DNA from: Tenodera sinensis
Taxonomy: Eukaryota > Arthropoda > Insecta > Mantodea > Mantidae
Length of the DNA: 64,000 nucleotides
Direction of reading: 5' to 3'
NCBI GenBank assembly: GCA_030765045.1
Contig: CM060961.1
Coordinates: forward strand, 141,426,538 to 141,490,537
The position numbers and the translations under genes were made by a program. Shown here piece after piece: positions 35,191-45,224 of the stretch. The stretch's first letter is position 1, and each line of letters starts with the position of its first letter. Under the pieces are notes generated by a model. The model had not been told where the DNA came from and searched no databases. It saw nothing but the letters and a program-made list of their open reading frames with translations.

Positions 35191-38100
35191 TTATAGTTTG
35201 TCAAAATCGATATTGTTTATAAAAGATATAAATTCCTTAATATATTTGTTTGCAAGTTCATTGTTTGTTACTGGCCACTGTCCACCTTTGTTTACAATAC
35301 TTTGTTTTAGTTTCTTTCTTTCAATATCTAACAGAGAACACTCGTATATTAGGTGGTTTACATTTTGGTTCTGATTATGACACTTGCACAAGGCACTTTC
35401 CACTATCTTGAACCGATGGTAATATTCTCTTGTTTTTCCATGTCCTGTTAACATTGCTGTAATCTGTCCATTTAGTGGTATCTTCACTTTTAGGCGTTCT
35501 TGCACCGAGGGAAAAAACATTTTTGTGGTCCTTCCTTTTGTGGTTGAGTCCCATTGTTGTTGCCAAGTATATAGTGCTCGCGCCTCTGCTTCTTTGATGA
35601 TGTGGCTTCTTGGGATCTTATTGTAGATGACGTTTCCACTGTCCTTCTGTGCTGCTTCCTTCGCCAACTTATCTGCCATCTCATTCCCATAAAGACCCAC
35701 GTGCGCCTTCACCCATTTCATGTAGACTACCCAGCCACTGTCCTGTAATAATCTGATGTTTGCTTTTATTTCTTCTATTATTTTGTTACGAACTTTGCCA
35801 TTTTTAAGGAGTTCTAGTGTAATTAAACTGTCAGTGTATATTACTAGTTTCTTTTCACTGTCCTCCATCTTCTTGTTACAGAGTATTTCTTTAAGCGTTT
35901 GTAAAATTGCGACCTGTTCTGCCTGGTTATTGGAGCAGTGTGTGGCAAGTTTGAATTGTAATTTTTTTACTAGTTCCCCATTTTGAAAGATGACTCCTGC
36001 TGCACCAACTTTTCCATCTACTTTGCTACCGTCTGTGTATATTTCTGTGTTGCATTTTGTTCCTTCCTGTGCCTCTTTTACGATCAATCTGTCTGCAGGA
36101 TGAGGCCACTCGCTCAGTTTGGGAACTTCTTCAACTTTTTCATTTGCGCTTGCTGAATGAGTGTCTTTATATATTTCTAAGACTTCTTTTATTTTTACAT
36201 TTATTGGCAGGACTGCTGCTAGTATGCAGGATGCTTCATATGATACAGTTCTGTACGCTTTGGAAATCTTTATATTCATCAATCGTTGTACCCTTTGATA
36301 TTTCAACATATGTTTCCTTTTTTGAATCGCTTCATTCCATACCTGTACTCCATATAAGAGCATTGGAAGTATAGCTCCTTTGTATATTATTCTTAAAGCT
36401 CGTTGTCCGAGGCCCCAGTTCAGCTTGGCAGATTTACTTAATGCATTTATGAGCTTCACGCATTTCTCTGACACTTGATTTATGTGCGCCCCAAAGCTCA
36501 ATTTATTATCAAATAATATACCCAGGTATTTTAGTTGTTGTACCTGCTCTATTGTCCTGTTGTTTAAATACAAATTCATTTTACTTTTTTCTTCCTTCCT
36601 TTTTCTGGATATCAGCATAGCTTTTGTTTTAGTGATGTTGGTTTGGATCTTGTACTGCTTTGCCCAATCTTCTATTAGCTTTAAATCGGTATTTGCGTAC
36701 ATCTCTGCTATTCTGAACGTTTCTCCTGATGTTAGCAGCAGCAAATCATCTGCAAATACCACCACCTTACTTTGTTTCGTGAATTTTAGGTGGAATAAGG
36801 TGTTATACAAGATATTCCAGAGTCCTGGACCACAGCAGGATCCCTGAGGGCAGCCCTTTGTGACCTCTTTTTCTACCTCACAGTGATTGAGTGAGAGTTT
36901 AGCTATTCTGTCTCTGAAATATGTTTTAACTAAGTTATATAGATTCTTTGGGCACTGCAAGTTCCTTAAATTTTTGAGTATTCCGGGCCACCAAGCAGCA
37001 TCGAACGCTCCCTTCACATCCAGGCTGGTTACTATTACACTCTTTTTCTGGTCCAATTGAACTTGTATGAATTCTTTGATCGCCAACGCTGCATCAGTGG
37101 TGCTTTTTTGTGGAATAAATCCATACTGGTTTGTATTAATTAGATTATTGGTATATGTGTGATGGTTTATTCTATCTATCAATAGCTTTTCTAAGATTTT
37201 CCCTTCGATGTTCAATAAACTTATTAGTCTGAACTTTGTGACTTCGTGGCTTCCCTCCTTTCCTGGTTTAACTATAGGGATTATTTGTGATCTTTTCCAT
37301 ATTTTTGGAAAGCATCCTTGTTTTAAGCATTTATTATAAATGGAAGTCAGTGACGATGGGAAATCTCTAAATACTCGCATTATGATATCCTTGGTTATAC
37401 CATCTTCTCCTGGTGCTTTCTTAGAATTAAATTTTTCAATTATGTTAAATATTTCTTCTGCGGTGAATTCCTTGTCATCTGGTGTAGCCAGTGGTTCTTC
37501 TTGTTGTTTTCGAAGTTCTTGTTGTTGTACAGTATCATTTTCTGTTTTGTCTTCTGGAACAAAGTGGTTTAGCATATGAGAAATTGTTTCTTTGATATCA
37601 CATGTGTAGGTGCCATCTTCTTTTTGAATAGTTGTTAGCGTGAGCTGAGTCCTTATCTTTCCTGCAGCCAATTTATATACTGCATTCCATGGGTTACTTC
37701 CTTCTTCTATGGTACAGTATTTTTTCCATGAGTTTAATTTTGCATTTTGTAATTGTGACTGGTATTCGCGTTTCCCTTCTGAGTATAGTATTTTTCTTTG
37801 TTCTCTAAGCTGCTCATTATTTACTGTTCTCTGATATCTTCTGCGTAAAGCATTTACTCTTTTCCTTAGCACTGTCAGTTGATCGTTCCACCATGGTACT
37901 GTTTTCCTATTTGTATACATTTTTCTTGATTTACTTTTATAAAATGACCTGTCACAAGCTGTTATGATGCATGTATGGAATGTTTCTATTACTTTTTCAG
38001 TTTCACTTGTCAGATTTATAACTTTACTAACTTGGTTATCTGTTTCTTTCAGGGAAATTTCTCTTGTCGTACATTTGAATTCCTGCATCAGGAGGGCGAG

Positions 38101-38877
38101 TAGTATGTTGCTGAATTTTTTAAAATTTTCTTCACTCTTGACGATATACCTTTTCCTTATAATATTATCTTCTTTTATCGGATAAGTATTTGTATTAATT
38201 TGTTGTGGTCTACCGATATTGAAGGAAATAATTTTATGATCGGAAAAACTATCTTCTTCTCCGCACTTCCAATTTCTTATGTGCTTGAGTAGCCGATTGT
38301 TCGCAATCGTTAGATCTATCCAACTTTGAGCCCTGTTAGTTTCAAAGGTTGGTATTCCCGTATTTTCATTTACAATATGGAATGTTGAGGTGGTGAGAAA
38401 TTCTTCCAGAACTTTACCTCGTTCATTGTTTATTTTATCATACCATAGCTTGTTCCGTGCGTTAGTATCTGCTGCAATAAGCATCCCATGTCCTTTAGTA
38501 TGGTATAACATTTTTTCTATTTGCCTTATACCTGTTTCAATATCTGCATCATAGTCGAAGTACATACTTGAAGAATAGAATATGTTGTCACTATGCTGGA
38601 TTTCAATCAGTACACAGTCTTCATTCGAAAGTTGGCTTATTACTGTAGCATCGATGTTATCATTACTAATTATTATCGCAGCTCTCTTTCTTCCATTTCC
38701 ACACACATAGGTTCTCATAGACCTTGGTATTCCAGCTAATTTATTATTTATGATGTACGGTTCCTGTATGAAAGATATGTCGACGTTAAGTTCATATATA
38801 AGCTGTATTAAGTTACTTGTCGCTATTCTCGAGTGTTGCAGATTTACTTGAAAACATTTTAGGTTGTGGTCATCCAT
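35191..38877 (-). CDS. ORF2: APE endonuclease, reverse transcriptase, RNase H
   Basis: 1,228 codons, uninterrupted. The endonuclease (about 1-225) shows N12, QEP at 38-40, ADTN at 136-139 and SDH at 212-214, the expected catalytic and metal-binding residues. The reverse transcriptase (about 470-800) shows SLDVKGAFDAAWW with Asp 620, KGCPQGSCCGPGLWN near 674 and FADD at 708-711. One family position is unusual: FRLISLLN at about 549 has Leu where Pro is normal. RNase H (about 943-1075) shows YTDGS with Asp 949, NNQAEQ with Glu 987, YTDS with Asp 1016, KAHVG with His 1059 and NEMADKLAKEA with Asp 1069. A CCHC cluster (C1164, C1166, H1175, C1180) precedes the end. All catalytic residues are present, so the enzyme could be active. 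It would nick the simple repeat and prime cDNA synthesis there. Confidence 0.93.
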   Translation of the reverse strand: MDDHNLKCFQVNLQHSRIATSNLIQLIYELNVDISFIQEPYIINNKLAGIPRSMRTYVCGNGRKRAAIIISNDNIDATVISQLSNEDCVLIEIQHSDNIFYSSSMYFDYDADIETGIRQIEKMLYHTKGHGMLIAADTNARNKLWYDKINNERGKVLEEFLTTSTFHIVNENTGIPTFETNRAQSWIDLTIANNRLLKHIRNWKCGEEDSFSDHKIISFNIGRPQQINTNTYPIKEDNIIRKRYIVKSEENFKKFSNILLALLMQEFKCTTREISLKETDNQVSKVINLTSETEKVIETFHTCIITACDRSFYKSKSRKMYTNRKTVPWWNDQLTVLRKRVNALRRRYQRTVNNEQLREQRKILYSEGKREYQSQLQNAKLNSWKKYCTIEEGSNPWNAVYKLAAGKIRTQLTLTTIQKEDGTYTCDIKETISHMLNHFVPEDKTENDTVQQQELRKQQEEPLATPDDKEFTAEEIFNIIEKFNSKKAPGEDGITKDIIMRVFRDFPSSLTSIYNKCLKQGCFPKIWKRSQIIPIVKPGKEGSHEVTKFRLISLLNIEGKILEKLLIDRINHHTYTNNLINTNQYGFIPQKSTTDAALAIKEFIQVQLDQKKSVIVTSLDVKGAFDAAWWPGILKNLRNLQCPKNLYNLVKTYFRDRIAKLSLNHCEVEKEVTKGCPQGSCCGPGLWNILYNTLFHLKFTKQSKVVVFADDLLLLTSGETFRIAEMYANTDLKLIEDWAKQYKIQTNITKTKAMLISRKRKEEKSKMNLYLNNRTIEQVQQLKYLGILFDNKLSFGAHINQVSEKCVKLINALSKSAKLNWGLGQRALRIIYKGAILPMLLYGVQVWNEAIQKRKHMLKYQRVQRLMNIKISKAYRTVSYEASCILAAVLPINVKIKEVLEIYKDTHSASANEKVEEVPKLSEWPHPADRLIVKEAQEGTKCNTEIYTDGSKVDGKVGAAGVIFQNGELVKKLQFKLATHCSNNQAEQVAILQTLKEILCNKKMEDSEKKLVIYTDSLITLELLKNGKVRNKIIEEIKANIRLLQDSGWVVYMKWVKAHVGLYGNEMADKLAKEAAQKDSGNVIYNKIPRSHIIKEAEARALYTWQQQWDSTTKGRTTKMFFPSVQERLKVKIPLNGQITAMLTGHGKTREYYHRFKIVESALCKCHNQNQNVNHLIYECSLLDIERKKLKQSIVNKGGQWPVTNNELANKYIKEFISFINNIDFDKL

Positions 38878-38878
38878 T

Positions 38879-40084
38879 TTAATAGTCGATATTAAGCTGG
38901 TATCTCCTCAATGCTGCTATGTAGCTAGGACAGTTGATATCTAGTGTCGAATGATTAGCATCGATTGTACAGCCTTGATTATGTTTAGCATAATTTATGC
39001 AATTTATGCATTTGTAATTATCTTCATCAGCTTTACAATCTTTAAGCGCATGGTCTTTCGCGCACTTGGGACATGTTTGGTTTCCATTGCAGTCCTTTGC
39101 TCGATGGTTGTATTTGCTACACTTGAAGCAGCGGGTGATCTTATTGTAATCTTTCCAGGTACACATGTTCCAGCCTAGTTTAATCTTTTTACCTATTATT
39201 TCTTTTCTTATACTAGAGTTGATTTCAACTACTAAATTTTTGTTTTTTCTTTTATCATGAAACTGGAATACTGCCTTCACTCCCTGTGTGGAATTTTGAA
39301 ATTCTTCATTCTGCAACATTAGAGCTTCGACAGCGTTTTCAGGGGTGATTTCTTCTGAGACATTAAAAATTATAATCCTTGGGTTCCTCTTCTTTTCCGC
39401 TACTGCCTCAAGCTCCTCTCCACATTTCTCATTTATATTTTTGCATATTGTATCAATTTCATTTTTCTCTCCAGACTCAATTAGCAGTAGTCCATTCTTC
39501 ACCGTTTTAAAAGATTTAATTCCTACCTTCAGCTGCACAGGGTTTACTTTCGTCTTAATAAGAGATCTGATGTAATCCATGCTTTGATTATTTTTACTTT
39601 TAACAAACATCTTGTATGTCTTCTTATCGTTTCTAGTCAAAGTCCCGCGTGCAACATCAGAGTAGTTCATCTTCTGACTATCGGGAACAGTAGCGTCCCT
39701 GACATCCTGTTGCATCCCGCGTGCAGTTCTAGTGCTTAAAATTGGTGCTGCATTTGGTATCCCAACTAGAGGTCCCCTTTGGCTTCTAGACTGTAACTGA
39801 CTGTTAGCCTTCTCCAACTCCATTCTTACTTTCATTAGCTCCTGCGATTTTGCACAGTCGTCACTTCTTAATTTTGCTATAGCCTTGCGTAGATCACCAA
39901 CGGCATGCACAATGTCCTGCTTTAGGTCTAGCCGCATATTTTTGCTAGTTTCGGTTACATTTAAGAGTAACTTAAACGCACCATCAATAAGCTCATCCGT
40001 GTCCACATGCGTAATTCGCTGATCCTTTTCCACATGTAAGTTATCTTCATTTAAATTCCCTTTCTTAGTTACACTCTGCGCCAT
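38879..40084 (-). CDS. ORF1: gag-like zinc-knuckle RNA-binding protein
   Basis: 401 codons from an ATG at 40084. An N-terminal helical region (about 30-100, probable coiled coil) is followed by a basic linker. Two segments (about 156-230 and 235-310) look like RRM-type folds, as in other R1-clade ORF1 proteins. There are three C-terminal zinc knuckles: C319-C322-H327-C332, C338-C341-H345-C350, and C359-C362-H368-C372. The protein would coat the element RNA and bring it to chromatin. The stop TAA is followed by one A and then the ORF2 ATG, suggesting coupled termination and re-initiation. No defects are visible. Confidence 0.9.
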   Translation of the reverse strand: MAQSVTKKGNLNEDNLHVEKDQRITHVDTDELIDGAFKLLLNVTETSKNMRLDLKQDIVHAVGDLRKAIAKLRSDDCAKSQELMKVRMELEKANSQLQSRSQRGPLVGIPNAAPILSTRTARGMQQDVRDATVPDSQKMNYSDVARGTLTRNDKKTYKMFVKSKNNQSMDYIRSLIKTKVNPVQLKVGIKSFKTVKNGLLLIESGEKNEIDTICKNINEKCGEELEAVAEKKRNPRIIIFNVSEEITPENAVEALMLQNEEFQNSTQGVKAVFQFHDKRKNKNLVVEINSSIRKEIIGKKIKLGWNMCTWKDYNKITRCFKCSKYNHRAKDCNGNQTCPKCAKDHALKDCKADEDNYKCINCINYAKHNQGCTIDANHSTLDINCPSYIAALRRYQLNIDY

Positions 40085-40433
40085 TATGTTCTTCTTCTAA
40101 CCACACAGAACAATATTACTAAGTAAAATTAACGAAACTTTATCAAAACAGTCAAAATAACCTTAAAATCAAGGCCTCCTACATCCTTCCAATAAACAGT
40201 CCTTTTATACCACGAAATTGTTCACACCAATTTTACACAAATCTCGCCAACCAATCTATCCCCGTTTACCCTAATAACTACACAACACTCAAATACTAAT
40301 ATTAATAAAATGAACCACTTTTTAAAATGAATTAACAGCGTAAACACTGAATCAGAAGAGATAATTACGGTGCACAAAATTTCAGTATCAATTCTGCGAC
40401 CTGGCCACCTCTATGTATATCATACATACATAC

Positions 40434-43400
40434 ATGTATGTATGTATGTATGTATGTATGTATGTATGTATGTATGTATGTATGTATGTATGTATGTATG
40501 TATGTATGTATGTATGTATGTATGTATGTATGTATGTATGTATGTATGTATGTATGTATGTATGTATGTATGTATGTATGTATGTATGTATGTATGTATG
40601 TATGTATGTATGTATGTATGTATGTATGTATGTATGTATGTATGTATGTATGTATGTATGTATGTATGTATGTATGTATGTATGTATGTATGTATGTATG
40701 TATGTATGTATGTATGTATGTATGTATGTATGTATGTATGTATGTATGTATGTATGTATGTATGTATGTATGTATGTATGTATGTATGTATGTATGTATG
40801 TATGTATGTATGTATGTATGTATGTATGTATGTATGTATGTATGTATGTATGTATGTATGTATGTATGTATGTATGTATGTATGTATGTATGTATGTATG
40901 TATGTATGTATGTATGTATGTATGTATGTATGTATGTATGTATGTATGTATGTATGTATGTATGTATGTATGTATGTATGTATGTATGTATGTATGTATG
41001 TATGTATGTATGTATGTATGTATGTATGTATGTATGTATGTATGTATGTATGTATGTATGTATGTATGTATGTATGTATGTATGTATGTATGTATGTATG
41101 TATGTATGTATGTATGTATGTATGTATGTATGTATGTATGTATGTATGTATGTATGTATGTATGTATGTATGTATGTATGTATGTATGTATGTATGTATG
41201 TATGTATGTATGTATGTATGTATGTATGTATGTATGTATGTATGTATGTATGTATGTATGTATGTATGTATGTATGTATGTATGTATGTATGTATGTATG
41301 TATGTATGTATGTATGTATGTATGTATGTATGTATGTATGTATGTATGTATGTATGTATGTATGTATGTATGTATGTATGTATGTATGTATGTATGTATG
41401 TATGTATGTATGTATGTATGTATGTATGTATGTATGTATGTATGTATGTATGTATGTATGTATGTATGTATGTATGTATGTATGTATGTATGTATGTATG
41501 TATGTATGTATGTATGTATGTATGTATGTATGTATGTATGTATGTATGTATGTATGTATGTATGTATGTATGTATGTATGTATGTATGTATGTATGTATG
41601 TATGTATGTATGTATGTATGTATGTATGTATGTATGTATGTATGTATGTATGTATGTATGTATGTATGTATGTATGTATGTATGTATGTATGTATGTATG
41701 TATGTATGTATGTATGTATGTATGTATGTATGTATGTATGTATGTATGTATGTATGTATGTATGTATGTATGTATGTATGTATGTATGTATGTATGTATG
41801 TATGTATGTATGTATGTATGTATGTATGTATGTATGTATGTATGTATGTATGTATGTATGTATGTATGTATGTATGTATGTATGTATGTATGTATGTATG
41901 TATGTATGTATGTATGTATGTATGTATGTATGTATGTATGTATGTATGTATGTATGTATGTATGTATGTATGTATGTATGTATGTATGTATGTATGTATG
42001 TATGTATGTATGTATGTATGTATGTATGTATGTATGTATGTATGTATGTATGTATGTATGTATGTATGTATGTATGTATGTATGTATGTATGTATGTATG
42101 TATGTATGTATGTATGTATGTATGTATGTATGTATGTATGTATGTATGTATGTATGTATGTATGTATGTATGTATGTATGTATGTATGTATGTATGTATG
42201 TATGTATGTATGTATGTATGTATGTATGTATGTATGTATGTATGTATGTATGTATGTATGTATGTATGTATGTATGTATGTATGTATGTATGTATGTATG
42301 TATGTATGTATGTATGTATGTATGTATGTATGTATGTATGTATGTATGTATGTATGTATGTATGTATGTATGTATGTATGTATGTATGTATGTATGTATG
42401 TATGTATGTATGTATGTATGTATGTATGTATGTATGTATGTATGTATGTATGTATGTATGTATGTATGTATGTATGTATGTATGTATGTATGTATGTATG
42501 TATGTATGTATGTATGTATGTATGTATGTATGTATGTATGTATGTATGTATGTATGTATGTATGTATGTATGTATGTATGTATGTATGTATGTATGTATG
42601 TATGTATGTATGTATGTATGTATGTATGTATGTATGTATGTATGTATGTATGTATGTATGTATGTATGTATGTATGTATGTATGTATGTATGTATGTATG
42701 TATGTATGTATGTATGTATGTATGTATGTATGTATGTATGTATGTATGTATGTATGTATGTATGTATGTATGTATGTATGTATGTATGTATGTATGTATG
42801 TATGTATGTATGTATGTATGTATGTATGTATGTATGTATGTATGTATGTATGTATGTATGTATGTATGTATGTATGTATGTATGTATGTATGTATGTATG
42901 TATGTATGTATGTATGTATGTATGTATGTATGTATGTATGTATGTATGTATGTATGTATGTATGTATGTATGTATGTATGTATGTATGTATGTATGTATG
43001 TATGTATGTATGTATGTATGTATGTATGTATGTATGTATGTATGTATGTATGTATGTATGTATGTATGTATGTATGTATGTATGTATGTATGTATGTATG
43101 TATGTATGTATGTATGTATGTATGTATGTATGTATGTATGTATGTATGTATGTATGTATGTATGTATGTATGTATGTATGTATGTATGTATGTATGTATG
43201 TATGTATGTATGTATGTATGTATGTATGTATGTATGTATGTATGTATGTATGTATGTATGTATGTATGTATGTATGTATGTATGTATGTATGTATGTATG
43301 TATGTATGTATGTATGTATGTATGTATGTATGTATGTATGTATGTATGTATGTATGTATGTATGTATGTATGTATGTATGTATGTATGTATGTATGTATG

Positions 43401-45079
43401 TATGTATGTATGTATGTATGTATGTATGTATGTATGTATGTATGTATGTATGTATGTATGTATGTATGTATGTATGTATGTATGTATGTATGTATGTATG
43501 TATGTATGTATGTATGTATGTATGTATGTATGTATGTATGTATGTATGTATGTATGTATGTATGTATGTATGTATGTATGTATGTATGTATGTATGTATG
43601 TATGTATGTATGTATGTATGTATGTATGTATGTATGTATGTATGTATGTATGTATGTATGTATGTATGTATGTATGTATGTATGTATGTATGTATGTATG
43701 TATGTATGTATGTATGTATGTATGTATGTATGTATGTATGTATGTATGTATGTATGTATGTATGTATGTATGTATGTATGTATGTATGTATGTATGTATG
43801 TATGTATGTATGTATGTATGTATGTATGTATGTATGTATGTATGTATGTATGTATGTATGTATGTATGTATGTATGTATGTATGTATGTATGTATGTATG
43901 TATGTATGTATGTATGTATGTATGTATGTATGTATGTATGTATGTATGTATGTATGTATGTATGTATGTATGTATGTATGTATGTATGTATGTATGTATG
44001 TATGTATGTATGTATGTATGTATGTATGTATGTATGTATGTATGTATGTATGTATGTATGTATGTATGTATGTATGTATGTATGTATGTATGTATGTATG
44101 TATGTATGTATGTATGTATGTATGTATGTATGTATGTATGTATGTATGTATGTATGTATGTATGTATGTATGTATGTATGTATGTATGTATGTATGTATG
44201 TATGTATGTATGTATGTATGTATGTATGTATGTATGTATGTATGTATGTATGTATGTATGTATGTATGTATGTATGTATGTATGTATGTATGTATGTATG
44301 TATGTATGTATGTATGTATGTATGTATGTATGTATGTATGTATGTATGTATGTATGTATGTATGTATGTATGTATGTATGTATGTATGTATGTATGTATG
44401 TATGTATGTATGTATGTATGTATGTATGTATGTATGTATGTATGTATGTATGTATGTATGTATGTATGTATGTATGTATGTATGTATGTATGTATGTATG
44501 TATGTATGTATGTATGTATGTATGTATGTATGTATGTATGTATGTATGTATGTATGTATGTATGTATGTATGTATGTATGTATGTATGTATGTATGTATG
44601 TATGTATGTATGTATGTATGTATGTATGTATGTATGTATGTATGTATGTATGTATGTATGTATGTATGTATGTATGTATGTATGTATGTATGTATGTATG
44701 TATGTATGTATGTATGTATGTATGTATGTATGTATGTATGTATGTATGTATGTATGTATGTATGTATGTATGTATGTATGTATGTATGTATGTATGTATG
44801 TATGTATGTATGTATGTATGTATGTATGTATGTATGTATGTATGTATGTATGTATGTATGTATGTATGTATGTATGTATGTATGTATGTATGTATGTATG
44901 TATGTATGTATGTATGTATGTATGTATGTATGTATGTATGTATGTATGTATGTATGTATGTATGTATGTATGTATGTATGTATGTATGTATGTATGTATG
45001 TATGTATGTATGTATGTATGTATGTATGTATGTATGTATGTATGTATGTATGTATGTATGTATGTATGTATGTATGTAT
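40434..45079. repeat. Giant perfect (TGTA)n array 2
   Basis: About 4,646 bp, roughly 1,160 units, without visible interruption. Between the 5' end of element 1 and the poly(T) of element 2. Same unit and strand as arrays 1 and 3, so the three look like one array cut by two insertions. Confidence 0.98.
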
Positions 45080-45120
45080 TTTTTTTTTTTTTTTTTTTAA
45101 TATAAACATTCTTTATTTTC

Positions 45121-45157
45121 GGCATGTTCCATTACAAAAAACGTAATACTACATGCC
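45121..45157 (-). ncRNA. Conserved 3'-UTR hairpin, element 2
   Basis: In element orientation: GGCATG outer stem with CATGCC, inner ATTAC with GTAAT, and a T-rich loop. Same architecture as element 1 with a 6-bp outer stem. Confidence 0.7.
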
Positions 45158-45224
45158 ATTATAGTACATGCTTAATAAATATACTAATACATAGTTTTAC
45201 TTATGGGATATCGTTAGTTGCACT

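Larger units (their letters stand above)
35031..40433 (-). mobile_element. Full-length microsatellite-inserted non-LTR retrotransposon (element 1)
   Basis: About 5.4 kb and complete. In its own orientation it has a 5' UTR of about 340 bp (40433-40085), ORF1, ORF2, a 140-bp 3' UTR, and an A20 tail that runs straight into (ATAC)n. Both sides are (TGTA)n. The domain set (zinc-knuckle ORF1; ORF2 with APE endonuclease, RT, RNase H and CCHC) and the simple-repeat target fit the R1/LOA group. Waldo and Mino of the R1 clade are known to insert in (ACAY)n and (AC)n. The 5' junction is unusual, with a short inverted block of the repeat. TSDs cannot be read inside the microsatellite. Confidence 0.9.
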
